This document shows positions 1 to 8,500 of a DNA stretch of 25,175 bases, one piece after another. Below the pieces are notes generated by a model. That model saw only the letters and a list, made by a program, of their open reading frames with translations. It ran no database searches and was not told where the DNA came from. The stretch spans positions 1 to 25,175 of the IMG/VR virus record IMGVR_UViG_3300046665_000774; one strand, 5' to 3'. The position numbers and the translations under genes were made by a program. Source of the DNA: a virus. Each line of letters opens with the position of its first letter. The first letter of the stretch is position 1.

Positions 1-147
1 TCACGCGGCCACAGGAGAGGCGGCGGGCGCCGCACCTCCGGGCAGCGACGACGGAGGCGCCGGCCATACCTGATACACGCATCCACCTTCGGTCGTCTGC
101 ATGACGAGCCGCTGCTCGGTCGACGTGATGACATGGAAGTCCATCAT
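1..147 (-). CDS. Small hypothetical ORF at the end of the lysis cassette, 48 aa
   Basis: A frame opening ATG-ATG at 147 that overlaps the Rz stop by four bases, in the same style as its neighbours, with its TGA stop at bases 1-3. The product starts MMDFHVITSTEQRLVMQTTEGG and ends in a Pro/Ala-rich tail (PAPPSSLPGGAAPAA). It is too short for a fold call, with no signal peptide or membrane segment. The overlap with Rz supports real translation. The function is unknown, and a chance frame cannot be excluded. Confidence 0.55.
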   Translation of the reverse strand: MMDFHVITSTEQRLVMQTTEGGCVYQVWPAPPSSLPGGAAPAASPVAA

Positions 148-707
148 GGCACCTGCTTATCGGATGCGACCTTCACTGCGTCGTAGGCGGCAGTGCAGGC
201 CCGCAGGCCAACAATGGCGTCGTTCCGGGTCTGCCGCAGCCATTCAAGATCTGCTGCAACTCGTCCGTCGAGACTTGCGGTTGCTGGGCCGCTTGCCGGA
301 TCCAGGGCGGCAGCGGGCGCACTTTGATCGTGTCGGTTCGGAGCAGCGTGGCAGGCCCCGGTAATGGCGACTGACAGCCGGCGACGGCCAGCAGCAAGGT
401 CAGACTGCAGAGCAGCCGAGTTCGCTTGTTCATGGTTGAGCTCCGCTTGAAGTTTGGCGAGACTGTTCATTGCGCCGTCGAGATTGGCCTGGGCATTGCG
501 GACACGAGCGTTTGCGTCGTCGAGTGCTGCCCTTGCCTGCCAATCGCGCTCGACGTCGATTTTGTCGCGCCGCGCCGCCTCCATGGCGATGCCGATATCG
601 ATCAGATGTCCGCGATACCAGAGGGCGGTGCCGGCCGACAGCAAACAAAGCGCCGTAATGGCTGCCCAGCGTGGAATGCCGAGACGCAGGAGGATGGCGG
701 CGATCAC
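144..707 (-). CDS. Rz: i-spanin Rz
   Basis: A 187-residue inner-membrane spanin. I choose the GTG at 707, which overlaps the previous stop by four bases (GTGA) as at other junctions here. The hydrophobic part (residues about 2-31, ending ITALCLLSAGTALWY) is an N-terminal anchor. Next comes a long periplasmic coiled coil (about 40-110), with MEAARRDKIDVERDWQARAA and LAKLQAELNHEQANSAALQ. The C-terminal half holds a CHAA turn and a helix with LEWLRQTRNDAIVGLRAC. It pairs with the lipoprotein Rz1 encoded inside it to fuse inner and outer membranes at the end of lysis. Confidence 0.9.
   Translation of the reverse strand: MIAAILLRLGIPRWAAITALCLLSAGTALWYRGHLIDIGIAMEAARRDKIDVERDWQARAALDDANARVRNAQANLDGAMNSLAKLQAELNHEQANSAALQSDLAAGRRRLSVAITGACHAAPNRHDQSAPAAALDPASGPATASLDGRVAADLEWLRQTRNDAIVGLRACTAAYDAVKVASDKQVP
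173..433 (-). CDS. Rz1: o-spanin lipoprotein Rz1, nested in Rz
   Basis: An 86-residue lipoprotein wholly inside Rz, in the +1 frame. It starts MNKRTRLLCSLTLLLAVAGC, with a basic start, hydrophobic core and lipobox LAVAGC, so acylation would occur at C20 and the protein would go to the outer membrane. The mature part is short and proline-rich (SPLPGPA, VRPLPPW, ALPPTTQ), as is usual for Rz1. Nested Rz1 in a different frame is the classical lambda layout. The pairing with Rz is strongly supported by both sequences. Confidence 0.93.
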   Translation of the reverse strand: MNKRTRLLCSLTLLLAVAGCQSPLPGPATLLRTDTIKVRPLPPWIRQAAQQPQVSTDELQQILNGCGRPGTTPLLACGPALPPTTQ

Positions 708-1012
708 GAGACAGCCCAGTGCTCGGGCCAGTCCGGAAGATCGACCGTCTGCCCCGCCAATGCGTGCTGGCTGTCGGTCAAGAACTGGATCCGGCCGTCG
801 GTGACAAACGAATGGCAAAGCGGCGCATCATTGGCGCCGCGACCCATGTTGACGCCGACGGATGGCGTGAACGTCGGGCGCTCAGCATCACCGTTATAGC
901 CCCATGCGCCAGGCCCTTTCACCCCGACAGCGTGCGGTCGTTCGCAACCCGGGCAGAAGAACAGCGTGTAGCCGCTTTCGCCCATCCACAATTTCGAACT
1001 GACTTTTTTCAT
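704..1012 (-). CDS. DUF6527-type small protein in the lysis cassette
   Basis: A 102-residue protein with the pattern of DUF6527 proteins: an early FFCPGCERPHAVGV with a CxxC pair (about residues 20-23), WGYNGDAERPTFTPSV, then a second Cys/His pair in PLCHSFVTDGRIQFLTDSQHALAGQ, and a final PDW. The CxxC and CH pairs suggest a bound metal. The start is the ATG at 1012, which overlaps the endolysin stop by four bases; the codons open upstream belong to the endolysin gene. Such proteins recur between lysis genes in phages of this type. No function is known to me. Confidence 0.82.
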   Translation of the reverse strand: MKKVSSKLWMGESGYTLFFCPGCERPHAVGVKGPGAWGYNGDAERPTFTPSVGVNMGRGANDAPLCHSFVTDGRIQFLTDSQHALAGQTVDLPDWPEHWAVS

Positions 1013-1509
1013 TTCACTCCTTTCATGCAGAGATCCCGCTCCCGCTGCCGGCGCTTGGTTAAGCCTGCAACTTCCTGGCCGCCTGCACGATTCCACATCA
1101 ACAGCGCATCGCACGCGCCGATCATGTCGCCCGCGTTCGCGCGCCGGGCCATACTAGATCGGCAGAACGCCGGCACGCCGATGTTGAATGCTGCGTCGAT
1201 GAAGGCCACCTTCTGTCCATCCGTGAGGCGGCCCATCGGCACGCACTTCGCGATGCCGGCGGCGTGCCGCTCCAGGTCGCGGTCCAGCTGGGCGTCGCAC
1301 TCGGCTGGGGCGTATGTCTTGCCCGCGCGAGCGTTCTCGGTCGCGCCGTCGCAGTACGTCAGTACGCCGCCGATGTCGCGGTAGGTCTTGAGTACCCTGC
1401 CCTCTTGCACCGGCGTGAACGCCAGCAGCGCGGCCGCGGCGACGGCCCCAACAATGGCCAGCAAGCCGCGCCGCGGCGTTTTGATCTGTTCGGCCGCCAC
1501 GTCAGACAC
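1009..1509 (-). CDS. SAR endolysin, lysozyme-like GH24 (R21 type)
   Basis: A 166-residue muramidase. Residues about 15-32 form a weakly hydrophobic Ala/Gly-rich segment (GLLAIVGAVAAAALLAF), the mark of a signal-anchor-release domain. The catalytic set follows at standard spacing: E36, D45 and T51 in QEGRVLKTYRDIGGVLTYCDGAT. Later conserved parts are GRLTDGQKVAFIDAAFNIGVPAFCRSS and the final RRQRERDLC. It is exported by the Sec system, held inactive in the membrane, and released when the holin depolarises it. The start is GTG with a G-rich site near; a second GTG three codons later is spaced better, so the start is uncertain by three residues. Confidence 0.92.
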   Translation of the reverse strand: MSDVAAEQIKTPRRGLLAIVGAVAAAALLAFTPVQEGRVLKTYRDIGGVLTYCDGATENARAGKTYAPAECDAQLDRDLERHAAGIAKCVPMGRLTDGQKVAFIDAAFNIGVPAFCRSSMARRANAGDMIGACDALLMWNRAGGQEVAGLTKRRQRERDLCMKGVK

Positions 1510-1756
1510 CCCCGACTTTCTTCGTCAGCAGCGCTTCGACCTGCAGCCAGCCGCGGCACACCTGCAGCCCTACCTTGACGCCGACGATAGCCAGGCCCAC
1601 GTAGCGGAAGGTATTAGCGCCCAGGTGCGGCGCCAGGACGGGCATCCAGCCCTCGATCGTGGCGATGATCTGATCGGCGAACGGGTACAGGACCAGCAGC
1701 ACCGCCCAGACGTATTTGCCTGCCAGCTGTAGGCTTGCCTTGACCCGGGCCATCAT
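1502..1756 (-). CDS. Second small membrane protein (holin or antiholin candidate), 84 aa
   Basis: An 84-residue protein with two membrane segments: YVWAVLLVLYPFADQII at about 15-31, and YVGLAIVGVKVGLQVC at about 52-67. The N-terminus is basic (ARVKAS) and the C-terminus is LLTKKVGGV. It is placed between the first holin candidate and the endolysin. Tandem holin-like genes usually mean a holin/antiholin pair, but which is which cannot be told from sequence. The frame opens ATG-ATG, overlapping the previous stop by four or one bases. Confidence 0.75.
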   Translation of the reverse strand: MMARVKASLQLAGKYVWAVLLVLYPFADQIIATIEGWMPVLAPHLGANTFRYVGLAIVGVKVGLQVCRGWLQVEALLTKKVGGV

Positions 1757-1956
1757 TGCTTGAGCCCCAGTTGCGCATTAAGCGCGCGCTCTTCGCGGCG
1801 ATCCTTGCGGGCCATGTAGACAACGTTCGCGGCGCACGTCACCAGAGCGGTGACGATGCCGAAGATGATGCCCCACTGGGGCAGGGTCAAGGACGCGACG
1901 ATCGCGACGGCGGCGCCGGCGTAGCTGCCAGCTTCGGGCGCGGTTACTTGGGTCAT
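1753..1956 (-). CDS. Holin candidate, 67 aa, two membrane segments
   Basis: A 67-residue membrane protein. Segment 1 (about residues 12-25) is AGAAVAIVASLTL, and segment 2 (about 29-48) is GIIFGIVTALVTCAANVVYM. A charged tail KDRREERALNAQ follows. Two segments and a basic or charged C-terminus fit class II holins, including the phage_holin families found before endolysin genes. It would make the inner-membrane lesion that starts lysis. The start overlaps the papain-like gene stop by four bases (ATGA) and its stop overlaps the next start. Confidence 0.85.
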   Translation of the reverse strand: MTQVTAPEAGSYAGAAVAIVASLTLPQWGIIFGIVTALVTCAANVVYMARKDRREERALNAQLGLKQ

Positions 1957-2438
1957 GTTTGCCTTTCGATGGGCGTTAAAAAACCCGCCGGAGCGGGTTG
2001 AGCGAGGAACGTGAGGGCGGCGTGCAGCGTCCCGGGATCGAAGCGTGCTGGATCGGGCATGCCCAGCGCCGCGGCAACCGCTTCGCTGCAGAACCACTTC
2101 CGTTTGTCGTCACCGACAGGCGAGAACACGAAGTGCACGTTGCCGAGCAGGTCGTATGCGTCCCATTCGTGGGCGTCGAACCACTGGAGCGCCGGCAGCG
2201 CAAGATGATCAGGCAGGTCAATGAAGTCCCAGAGCGCCGGGTCGAACGTGAACCACTTGAACCGCACGCCGCCGTCCATGTACGATGCGGACGCCGCCTG
2301 GCTGTCGCCGCCCGGACCGCCGTCGAAGAAGATCAGCTCAACGTGCGAATATGGGCTGCGCGTCCACCAACGCACCAGACGGTTGTAGATGCCCGGCACC
2401 CCGGCATGCGTGCCCTTGTAGAAGGCGGCCCGCATCAC
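1953..2438 (-). CDS. Permuted papain-like (YiiX / NlpC-P60 superfamily) enzyme
   Basis: A 161-residue protein with the permuted papain layout. The histidine comes first, in SPYSHVEL (H32), and the cysteine comes late, in KWFCSEAVAAAL (C117), with a YDLLGN segment (95-100) between. Family members cleave amide bonds in peptidoglycan or lipid-linked substrates, so a cell-wall role in entry or lysis is plausible. It begins GTG-ATG, overlapping the preceding stop by four or one bases. The last 15 codons contain an intrinsic terminator, and the stop overlaps the holin start. No signal peptide, so export would need the tail or the holin. Confidence 0.75.
   Translation of the reverse strand: MMRAAFYKGTHAGVPGIYNRLVRWWTRSPYSHVELIFFDGGPGGDSQAASASYMDGGVRFKWFTFDPALWDFIDLPDHLALPALQWFDAHEWDAYDLLGNVHFVFSPVGDDKRKWFCSEAVAAALGMPDPARFDPGTLHAALTFLAQPAPAGFLTPIERQT
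1978..1999 (-). terminator. Intrinsic terminator inside the last codons of the papain-like gene
   Basis: On the minus strand a 7-bp stem AACCCGC/GCGGGTT with a TCCG loop is followed by a run of Ts. It is read as codons for QPAPAGFL. It lies 22 bases before the holin ATG and could limit transcription into the lysis genes. Confidence 0.8.
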
Positions 2439-2917
2439 AGCCCCGCCGCGGTGACGAACAACGCGTCCAGCTTGTCAGCGTCGAGGCCAACCGCCATCCC
2501 GATTTCGATGACGAGTGGTCGCGCGCGCTCGAATTCGAGCGAGTCCTCCCATTCGATCTGGGCCAGTCGCATCTTCTGGTTGCCTTCCGGCGTGCCGTCG
2601 TCCAGCTGCGCGATCGCCTCCGGCACGTCGTCGAGCAGGCCGGCCAGCAGCAGCGCTTGGCGAGCTTGGCGCCGCGTCACTCTGGACGGAATCGGCGCCG
2701 GAGGTGGTGGCGCGGGCGGCAGCGGCTCGATGCCGTCGCGCGCCTCGTTGGCGCGGTAGCGCACCCAGTCAGCAGATGCTGCGTCATCGACCACGATCAT
2801 TCGCGCAACGTGCTCTTCGGGTGGGACCTGGAGATAACAGCCGTCAAGCGTCCCGTCGTCCAGGTATGTGACATAGCGAATGACCGGCACTTCAGGAGTT
2901 TCAATGATTTCGTCCAT
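2435..2917 (-). CDS. Fibre-associated protein / chaperone-like, 160 aa
   Basis: A 160-residue protein next to the fibre gene. Residues 1-65 carry strands and a short helix (VIRYVTYLDDGTLDGCYLQV). A proline-rich hinge (LPPAPPPPAPIPS) follows at about 66-78. The C-terminal domain TRRQARQALLLAGLLDDVPEAI, then AQIEWEDSLEFERARPLVIEIGMAVGLD, is a small helical module often encoded after phage fibre genes. A role in fibre assembly or attachment is likely from position but not proven. The ATG overlaps the fibre stop (TAATG) and the stop overlaps the next start. Confidence 0.8.
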   Translation of the reverse strand: MDEIIETPEVPVIRYVTYLDDGTLDGCYLQVPPEEHVARMIVVDDAASADWVRYRANEARDGIEPLPPAPPPPAPIPSRVTRRQARQALLLAGLLDDVPEAIAQLDDGTPEGNQKMRLAQIEWEDSLEFERARPLVIEIGMAVGLDADKLDALFVTAAGL

Positions 2918-3924
2918 TAGGCTACCTTGATGAATTCAACTTCGGTGAAGACCTCAACCTGCCCAGATACCCCGGTGCCGACACCAAGATCCGTGCTGTT
3001 CGTTCCGATCGCTGTGTAATGGCGAACCTCAAACTGCGTACTCGTGCCCAGCACAAGGCGGCCGCTGAATTCGGAGTCTGAGGACGATCCGCCACTGCTG
3101 CTATGCGCGGAGCTTCCTAGCAGTGCCAGGGATCCTGAGGTGACGTTCCATAAGAACGCCCGATGTGTACCTACTGCATAGGCCGGCGCCCGCCCGCGCA
3201 CGTCATATGTTCCGGCCGGCACCGTTACCCGGTTGCTTGCCAGGGCTACGCCGCTCGGGATCGTGTTTTGATCCGTCGTGTTTAGTGTACGAACCTGCGC
3301 AGTCGAGTTGCCAGTCGATACTCCGCCAGAGGTGCTCGTGGCTTTGCGATCGCTGAATTTGGCGGACAGGGGAACGTAGGCTGTTCCTGCTGGCCCCATG
3401 TCACCGTTGCGCGTGTACTGGACTGTCACGGGATCGGACGCGCTAAATGGCGAGGGGGTCGATTGCGTGACGCACGTGACGTTGAATGCTCGGTAGCCAG
3501 ACACGGTTGTCCGGCCATTGACAGCGAACACGGCCCATTTCGTCGGGTCGGATGCTTTGCGCATCAAGAGATAACCCTTGACCGTGCTCGACGATGCGTC
3601 GAACTGGTCGAGGATGCCCGTGTAATCCGAACCGTCGGATCCGAGTACGTCCATGTAGATCGCAGTGGTCGCCGCGGCCGTGGATGCGGACATGCGAATC
3701 TTGCCGGAGCCCGGATCAGCATTCGTCGTTGCGGTGTCGAACGTGTACTGAACACCCATGGCGCCGCCCGCTGCGACGATGTTCATGCCTGCGAGTGTCG
3801 AATTGACTTGCGCTCCCCATACGGGGAAATTCGTCATCAGATATGCCACCGCGGCATTAAACGCGGGTTCGTCCATCGTTCGCGCCGGCAGCAGCGATGG
3901 ATCGAGCAGTGTTGTGATGGCCAT
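2917..3924 (-). CDS. Tail fibre protein with C1q/TNF-like head domain
   Basis: A 335-residue fibre. The N-terminus (SLLPARTMDEPAFNAAVAYLMTNFPVWGAQVN) is the attachment motif found in many phage fibres. A beta-rich middle leads to a short GDMGPAG collagen-like turn at about residues 173-179. From about 190 to the end is a compact jelly-roll head: VRTLNTTDQNTI, the strand VTVPAGTYDVRGRAPAYAVGTHRAFLWNV, a Ser/Gly-rich loop, and FEVRHYTA. Such trimeric heads usually bind the receptor. It overlaps the tip protein and the next gene by one base each (TAATG), which supports one tail-tip unit. Confidence 0.85.
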   Translation of the reverse strand: MAITTLLDPSLLPARTMDEPAFNAAVAYLMTNFPVWGAQVNSTLAGMNIVAAGGAMGVQYTFDTATTNADPGSGKIRMSASTAAATTAIYMDVLGSDGSDYTGILDQFDASSSTVKGYLLMRKASDPTKWAVFAVNGRTTVSGYRAFNVTCVTQSTPSPFSASDPVTVQYTRNGDMGPAGTAYVPLSAKFSDRKATSTSGGVSTGNSTAQVRTLNTTDQNTIPSGVALASNRVTVPAGTYDVRGRAPAYAVGTHRAFLWNVTSGSLALLGSSAHSSSGGSSSDSEFSGRLVLGTSTQFEVRHYTAIGTNSTDLGVGTGVSGQVEVFTEVEFIKVA

Positions 3925-5513
3925 TAAACAGTTCCTTGGATTTGCAGACTCATTGCCGACCTGGTCGGGTATTGAATGACGTTCTTGAAGCTGGTGTAGG
4001 TCCCGAAGAGACAGGCTGAACCATAGGCCGCCGCGCCGATCCAGGCCACAGGCTTTTGCCGGTACCCCTCCAGCGATTCGATGACGCTGTCGATCAACTC
4101 GTTGTCGAGGACGAGGTCGACGTCCATCACCTTCGCGAAGTTGCGCTTCACGACATTGCTCGTGCCATCGAAATTGAAGTTGACGGTCGAGTAGTCCTTG
4201 ATCTCACGTGACAGGCCGTATTGCGACAGCCCGACGTCGACCAGCGGGCCTACTACGCACATGCCGCATTTAGACGTACCTGCCGGCTTCTTTAGCAAGA
4301 TGGTCACGAGGCCGGTGTAATACGGAGGCAGCAGAACCGAGACCGCATACGACTTCTTCCGGATGCGCTTGAAACACCAGTTGTAGAACGAGCTTCCCGT
4401 GTCCGATATGATCAGGTCTTGGGTTTCCTGATACACCACCCCATCCGTCGGGTCGTAGCATGAGATGCGCACTTCGCTAGCGTCGGCGTTGCCGACATAG
4501 ACGCCCTGAGCAAGCGCCTGCGGAGATAGGACGATGAGAATCTCTTCAGGATTACTCGTTTGCGTGTTGTTGTAGCTGTCGAGCATCATCCAGCGATTGA
4601 CGACCGTTTTGAGCGGTACCCACTTGCTGGTGTCGGTCAGCGCATTACCAATATTCCCAGCAACAAGAGATTGGTACATCCCGTACGTCGCCGGGTCGTA
4701 TACCTGTGCGTCTTTGGCATATGTCGCTGAGCCGCTGTACGGCGCCTCGGTGATCGGCACATTCGAATAAACGAGCCCAGAACCGGATCCGAGTACATCC
4801 GCTGCCCGAGTAACTGGGACTGTTGTAGTCGGGATGTAGCTTGTCGCCCGATCCATCTCGATCTGCACGCGAGTTGCCTGGATCGAGTCGCCAATCGTCG
4901 TCGACGTCGTGCCACCCGGGTAGAGCAACAACGCGCCCGTCCCATTACTCGAGTACGTACGCTTAATTTCCAGAACGGTGTCGCCTACAGGCGACAGCTG
5001 CGCCAGGTTGAATGCTCCACCCACGAGCTGCGTGACAGTGCCCGGCCCAGACACGATTCGAGCCTGGGCGTCTCCCGAGTTGCCGAAGGAAGCATCGACG
5101 GTGTCGTACAAGCCCACCGTGGCGTTGGCGGATGAGTCGCCGCGCAACGCGATCGTCAGCACTACCGTTTGGCCGCCCGTCACGGCGCCAAAGTTAAACG
5201 TCAGTTGCTCGAATGCCGTACTCAGGGTTTTCGAAATACGCTGGTACGGCCGGCCGAAGTACGTCTTTCCCGACGCCGCGACCGACGCAGTGCCAACCCA
5301 GCCTGTCGTCAGTGTGTCCGACGCGGTGGCAAGATTCGTCGCCGCTGGCTCGACGACAGCATACGGCGCCTTCGTCAAGTCGGTAGGATCATATGAAATT
5401 GCGAACGCGCCGGCCGCTACCTGCACCAGCGCGCCAGATTTGTCGAACACCCATTTGGGCGACGGCCGCGAGATCGCGACGTCGCCCAGGGCAACCGGGT
5501 CGATTATCATCAT
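3924..5513 (-). CDS. Tail tip protein with carbohydrate-binding-like N-terminal domains
   Basis: A 529-residue protein directly after the tape measure. Residues about 14-235 resemble the jelly-roll module common in phage fibres: FDKSGALVQVAAGAFAISYDP, VVEPAATNLATAS, and the closing TSYIPTTTVPVTRAADV. Residues about 250-300 resemble a carbohydrate-binding 5/12-like module (YAKDAQVYDPATYGMYQSLVA, then KWVPL). From NRWMMLD (about 307) to the end is a family seen after tape measures in some siphoviruses, ending SLEGYRQKPVAWIGAAAYGSACLFG. I infer a distal-tail or tip protein that touches host surface sugar. The frame opens ATG-ATG; either start is possible, with only a weak ribosome site. Confidence 0.78.
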   Translation of the reverse strand: MMIIDPVALGDVAISRPSPKWVFDKSGALVQVAAGAFAISYDPTDLTKAPYAVVEPAATNLATASDTLTTGWVGTASVAASGKTYFGRPYQRISKTLSTAFEQLTFNFGAVTGGQTVVLTIALRGDSSANATVGLYDTVDASFGNSGDAQARIVSGPGTVTQLVGGAFNLAQLSPVGDTVLEIKRTYSSNGTGALLLYPGGTTSTTIGDSIQATRVQIEMDRATSYIPTTTVPVTRAADVLGSGSGLVYSNVPITEAPYSGSATYAKDAQVYDPATYGMYQSLVAGNIGNALTDTSKWVPLKTVVNRWMMLDSYNNTQTSNPEEILIVLSPQALAQGVYVGNADASEVRISCYDPTDGVVYQETQDLIISDTGSSFYNWCFKRIRKKSYAVSVLLPPYYTGLVTILLKKPAGTSKCGMCVVGPLVDVGLSQYGLSREIKDYSTVNFNFDGTSNVVKRNFAKVMDVDLVLDNELIDSVIESLEGYRQKPVAWIGAAAYGSACLFGTYTSFKNVIQYPTRSAMSLQIQGTV

Positions 5514-5519
5514 TGTGGT

Positions 5520-8500
5520 TTAGCTCGCTACCTTTGTTTGAATCGACTCGCCGCCATAAATCACTTTCGTGAGCAGATCCACAGTGGCCTGCAACTGCTT
5601 CACCTGCGCGACGTTCTCGGCGCTGTTGTTTGTTCGCAGCTGCGCGAGCTCCAGTCGCACTGCCTTGAGCTCGGCCAGTAGTGCATCGTTATTGCTCGAC
5701 GGCCGGCTTAACGCCTCGAAAAGAGCGCGGGTGCTGTGGATGCGGGACGGGCCCGTGGCCTCAATTTCAGGCCCGACCTCACCCACCAAGCGCACACCGC
5801 CACCAAAATCGCCGCCTCCGGCAAAGCCTGGTACACCTTTCAACTTCTTGTACTCGGCGCTGTCTTCGATAAAGGCACGAATCTGCGAGAGCGACATCCC
5901 GCTAGTGACCGCCTGCTGCCAATAAGCCAAGCCTGCGGCGTCAGGCGCACGTCCCAGCAGCTGCATGTAGGCTTGGCTGATGCCCGATGTCGCGGTGACG
6001 TATGGGTTCGCCTGCGCAGAGCCGAGCGAAGTCTGCAAGCCGGCCATGGCCTGCGCGAGCGACAGCGTTGCGACCGACTGGCCATTAATCGCGTCGATCT
6101 GCGCCTGGCCGTTCGCCACGATGGCATCAAGACGATCGAGCTGGCTCTGCGCCGCCTGCAGCGCTTTTTGTTCCACCGACAACTGGTCGTCCGTGAGGTC
6201 GCCCAGCTGCGCGATGTCGTTCTGCGTCTGGTACAGGTCACGCAGGTAATCCGCGTACGACGAGAACTGGCCCGACGCATCCTGCGAGACAGCACTCAGC
6301 GCGTCTTTCAGATCATCTGCGTTCGGGAATACCCCACCAGCCTTGGCGATCGCCAGCGCCGCGCGGATTTGTGCCTGGCCGACAGCACGCTCGACCAACT
6401 TCTGGTCCGGAGACTTGAGGCTGTCCAGTGTGCTGTGGAGCGATTGCGACAGCGACTGCAGCTTGGACACCGCCGCCGTGTGCGCATTGACGACGGTTTG
6501 CACCGCCGCTTTCTCGCGCTCGACCACCTTCTGCAGCACCGAGAACGCGCCGTCGACATCGCCAAGCAAGGTGCTCGCTGCGTCCTTCTCGGCCTGGAGG
6601 GCCGCGACCCGGTCGTACAACGCCAGGTTGACGGCTTTGATTTTCTCTCGCTCCTTTTCGTGCAGCTCGGCCGACGTCATCGTCAACTCGTCCAGCTTTT
6701 CCTGCAGCGACGTCCGCTCGTCCAGCGCATCCTTTTCCGCATCGATAACAGACTTGAGCGCCGGCGCGATCGTCATCAGTGTGGCGTACGCCTGCGCACC
6801 CGCTTCCGTCGTCGTGTCGAGACTGACCACGAAGTCGCGGAATGCCTGTGCTGCGTTTTCTCCGGCAGACGACAGGCCATACTGTGCGAGCGTCGGATCG
6901 ATTCGCTTCCTCAGCGCCGCGGCCTGCTCCTGCTCGCTGAAGAAGTTCGTCAGAAAGTACTCGCCCTGACTGGTGAATTTCTCCAGCCCGCCGGCCAGCT
7001 GTACCAGCCGATCGCGCGCCTCGATCGACGCGAGACCGATGGCACCGAACGCCTTGCCGAACGACTGGAACACGACGTCGACGGTTTGGTACTCGACCGC
7101 GAGACGAGTCAATGTCTCCAAGTAGCCCTCGCCGACCTGCTGGAACTGCTGCAGGCCGCCGACCGCGAACGTCGCCATCTGGTCGCCCAGCTTGGAGAAC
7201 ACCGACTCGAGAGTCTTTTGAAGGTCGTCACCCTTCAGGTCCTTCAGGCTTACCTGACCGATGTCCACCACGAAACTGTTTAGCTTCGCGGTAAATTCAT
7301 CGCCAGCCAGCCCCAAGGCCATGCCGTCTTGCTTCACGGTTTCTGCTAGGGATTTGATGATCGCCGTGAACTGGGCATTCGCTTCGTCTCCGAGCGGAGC
7401 CGTTTTGATCTCGTTGCTATCGCCGCGGAACCAGCCCCCCGACGTGGTGATGTCGGCGTACGAGTTGGCGTGTACGCCGCCGGCCAGGATCGACGCCAGC
7501 GACGACCGATCCAGCGTAATGCCCGAGTCGTCAATGCTCTGCTTTCCCCCAAAGATGGCCGTCGTAATTTTGCCGACTAACGGGCTTCTGCTAGCCAAAT
7601 ACCCGATGATTGCTCCGGCCACCATTCCCATCGGGCCACCAACGGCTCCCATCGAAGTGAAAGCCGACAGGCCCGCGCCCGCCATGCCGCCGACCGCCGA
7701 CCCGCCCATGGTAAGCATCGCGCGGGACACATTGGTCATTGCCCCGTTCGTAACGTTCAGGCCCGGCACGCTTGGATTAGCAACACCCGTGCTCTGCAGC
7801 AGCTGGCTCGCGAAACTGGCAATATTGCTATCGATGCTGCGCAGCGTCGCCAGCATGCTGTTGTTGACGGAGAGACCCTGATACGTATTTTTTTCGACCA
7901 GGTCGAGCGCGTTCTTGATCGACTCCGACTTCGCATCGCTGTCGCCCAGGACGGAGCCGGTGCCCTGCGCGGCCTGACGCTGCTGCGCAAGACTGACACC
8001 GCTTCCACCCCCAGATACCGCAAACCCTAGGCCAACCATGACTGCCGCCATTGCAGCCATGCGTGCCCAAGCGGTGTAAGGATCACCTCCGGCTTGGTTG
8101 GCAACCCCGGCCGCCGCGTTTGCCATGCCTTTAGCCTGAGCCGCGGCGACTTCCGGAGCGACGCTGGCAACTGCAGCCTGAGTTTCGGCCTGTTTGCCAG
8201 CAACAACAGCCGCGGTGTACGTGCCCACGAGTCCCAACTTCTGAGCCATGTTGGACAAAGCCATGGCCATTTCGAACGCCCGGAAGGTTTTCTCGACCCC
8301 TTCCATCGCCCGGTACCCGGCGGTATTCTCCTTGAAGAAGCCCTTTGCCGCAGCGCCCATGTCGCCATACGACTTGATCTGCGCTTGGGCCGATGCCTCG
8401 GCCGCCATGGCGTTGGCGTGCTGGATCTTCGCCTGGTCGCCGTGCGCATCCTTGGTCGCTGCGGCGAGCTGAGCGGCGATAGCAGCCTGGCTGCGCTCGT

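Noticed and set aside
671-1384. Plus-strand frame of 237 codons across the lysis genes
   Set aside because: It is antisense to endolysin and the DUF6527-type gene, both of which have clear family motifs.
5736-7283. Open frame of 515 codons on the plus strand
   Set aside because: It is antisense to the tape measure. Its product is Arg/Leu/Gln-rich with no motif, as expected for a shadow frame in GC-rich coding DNA.
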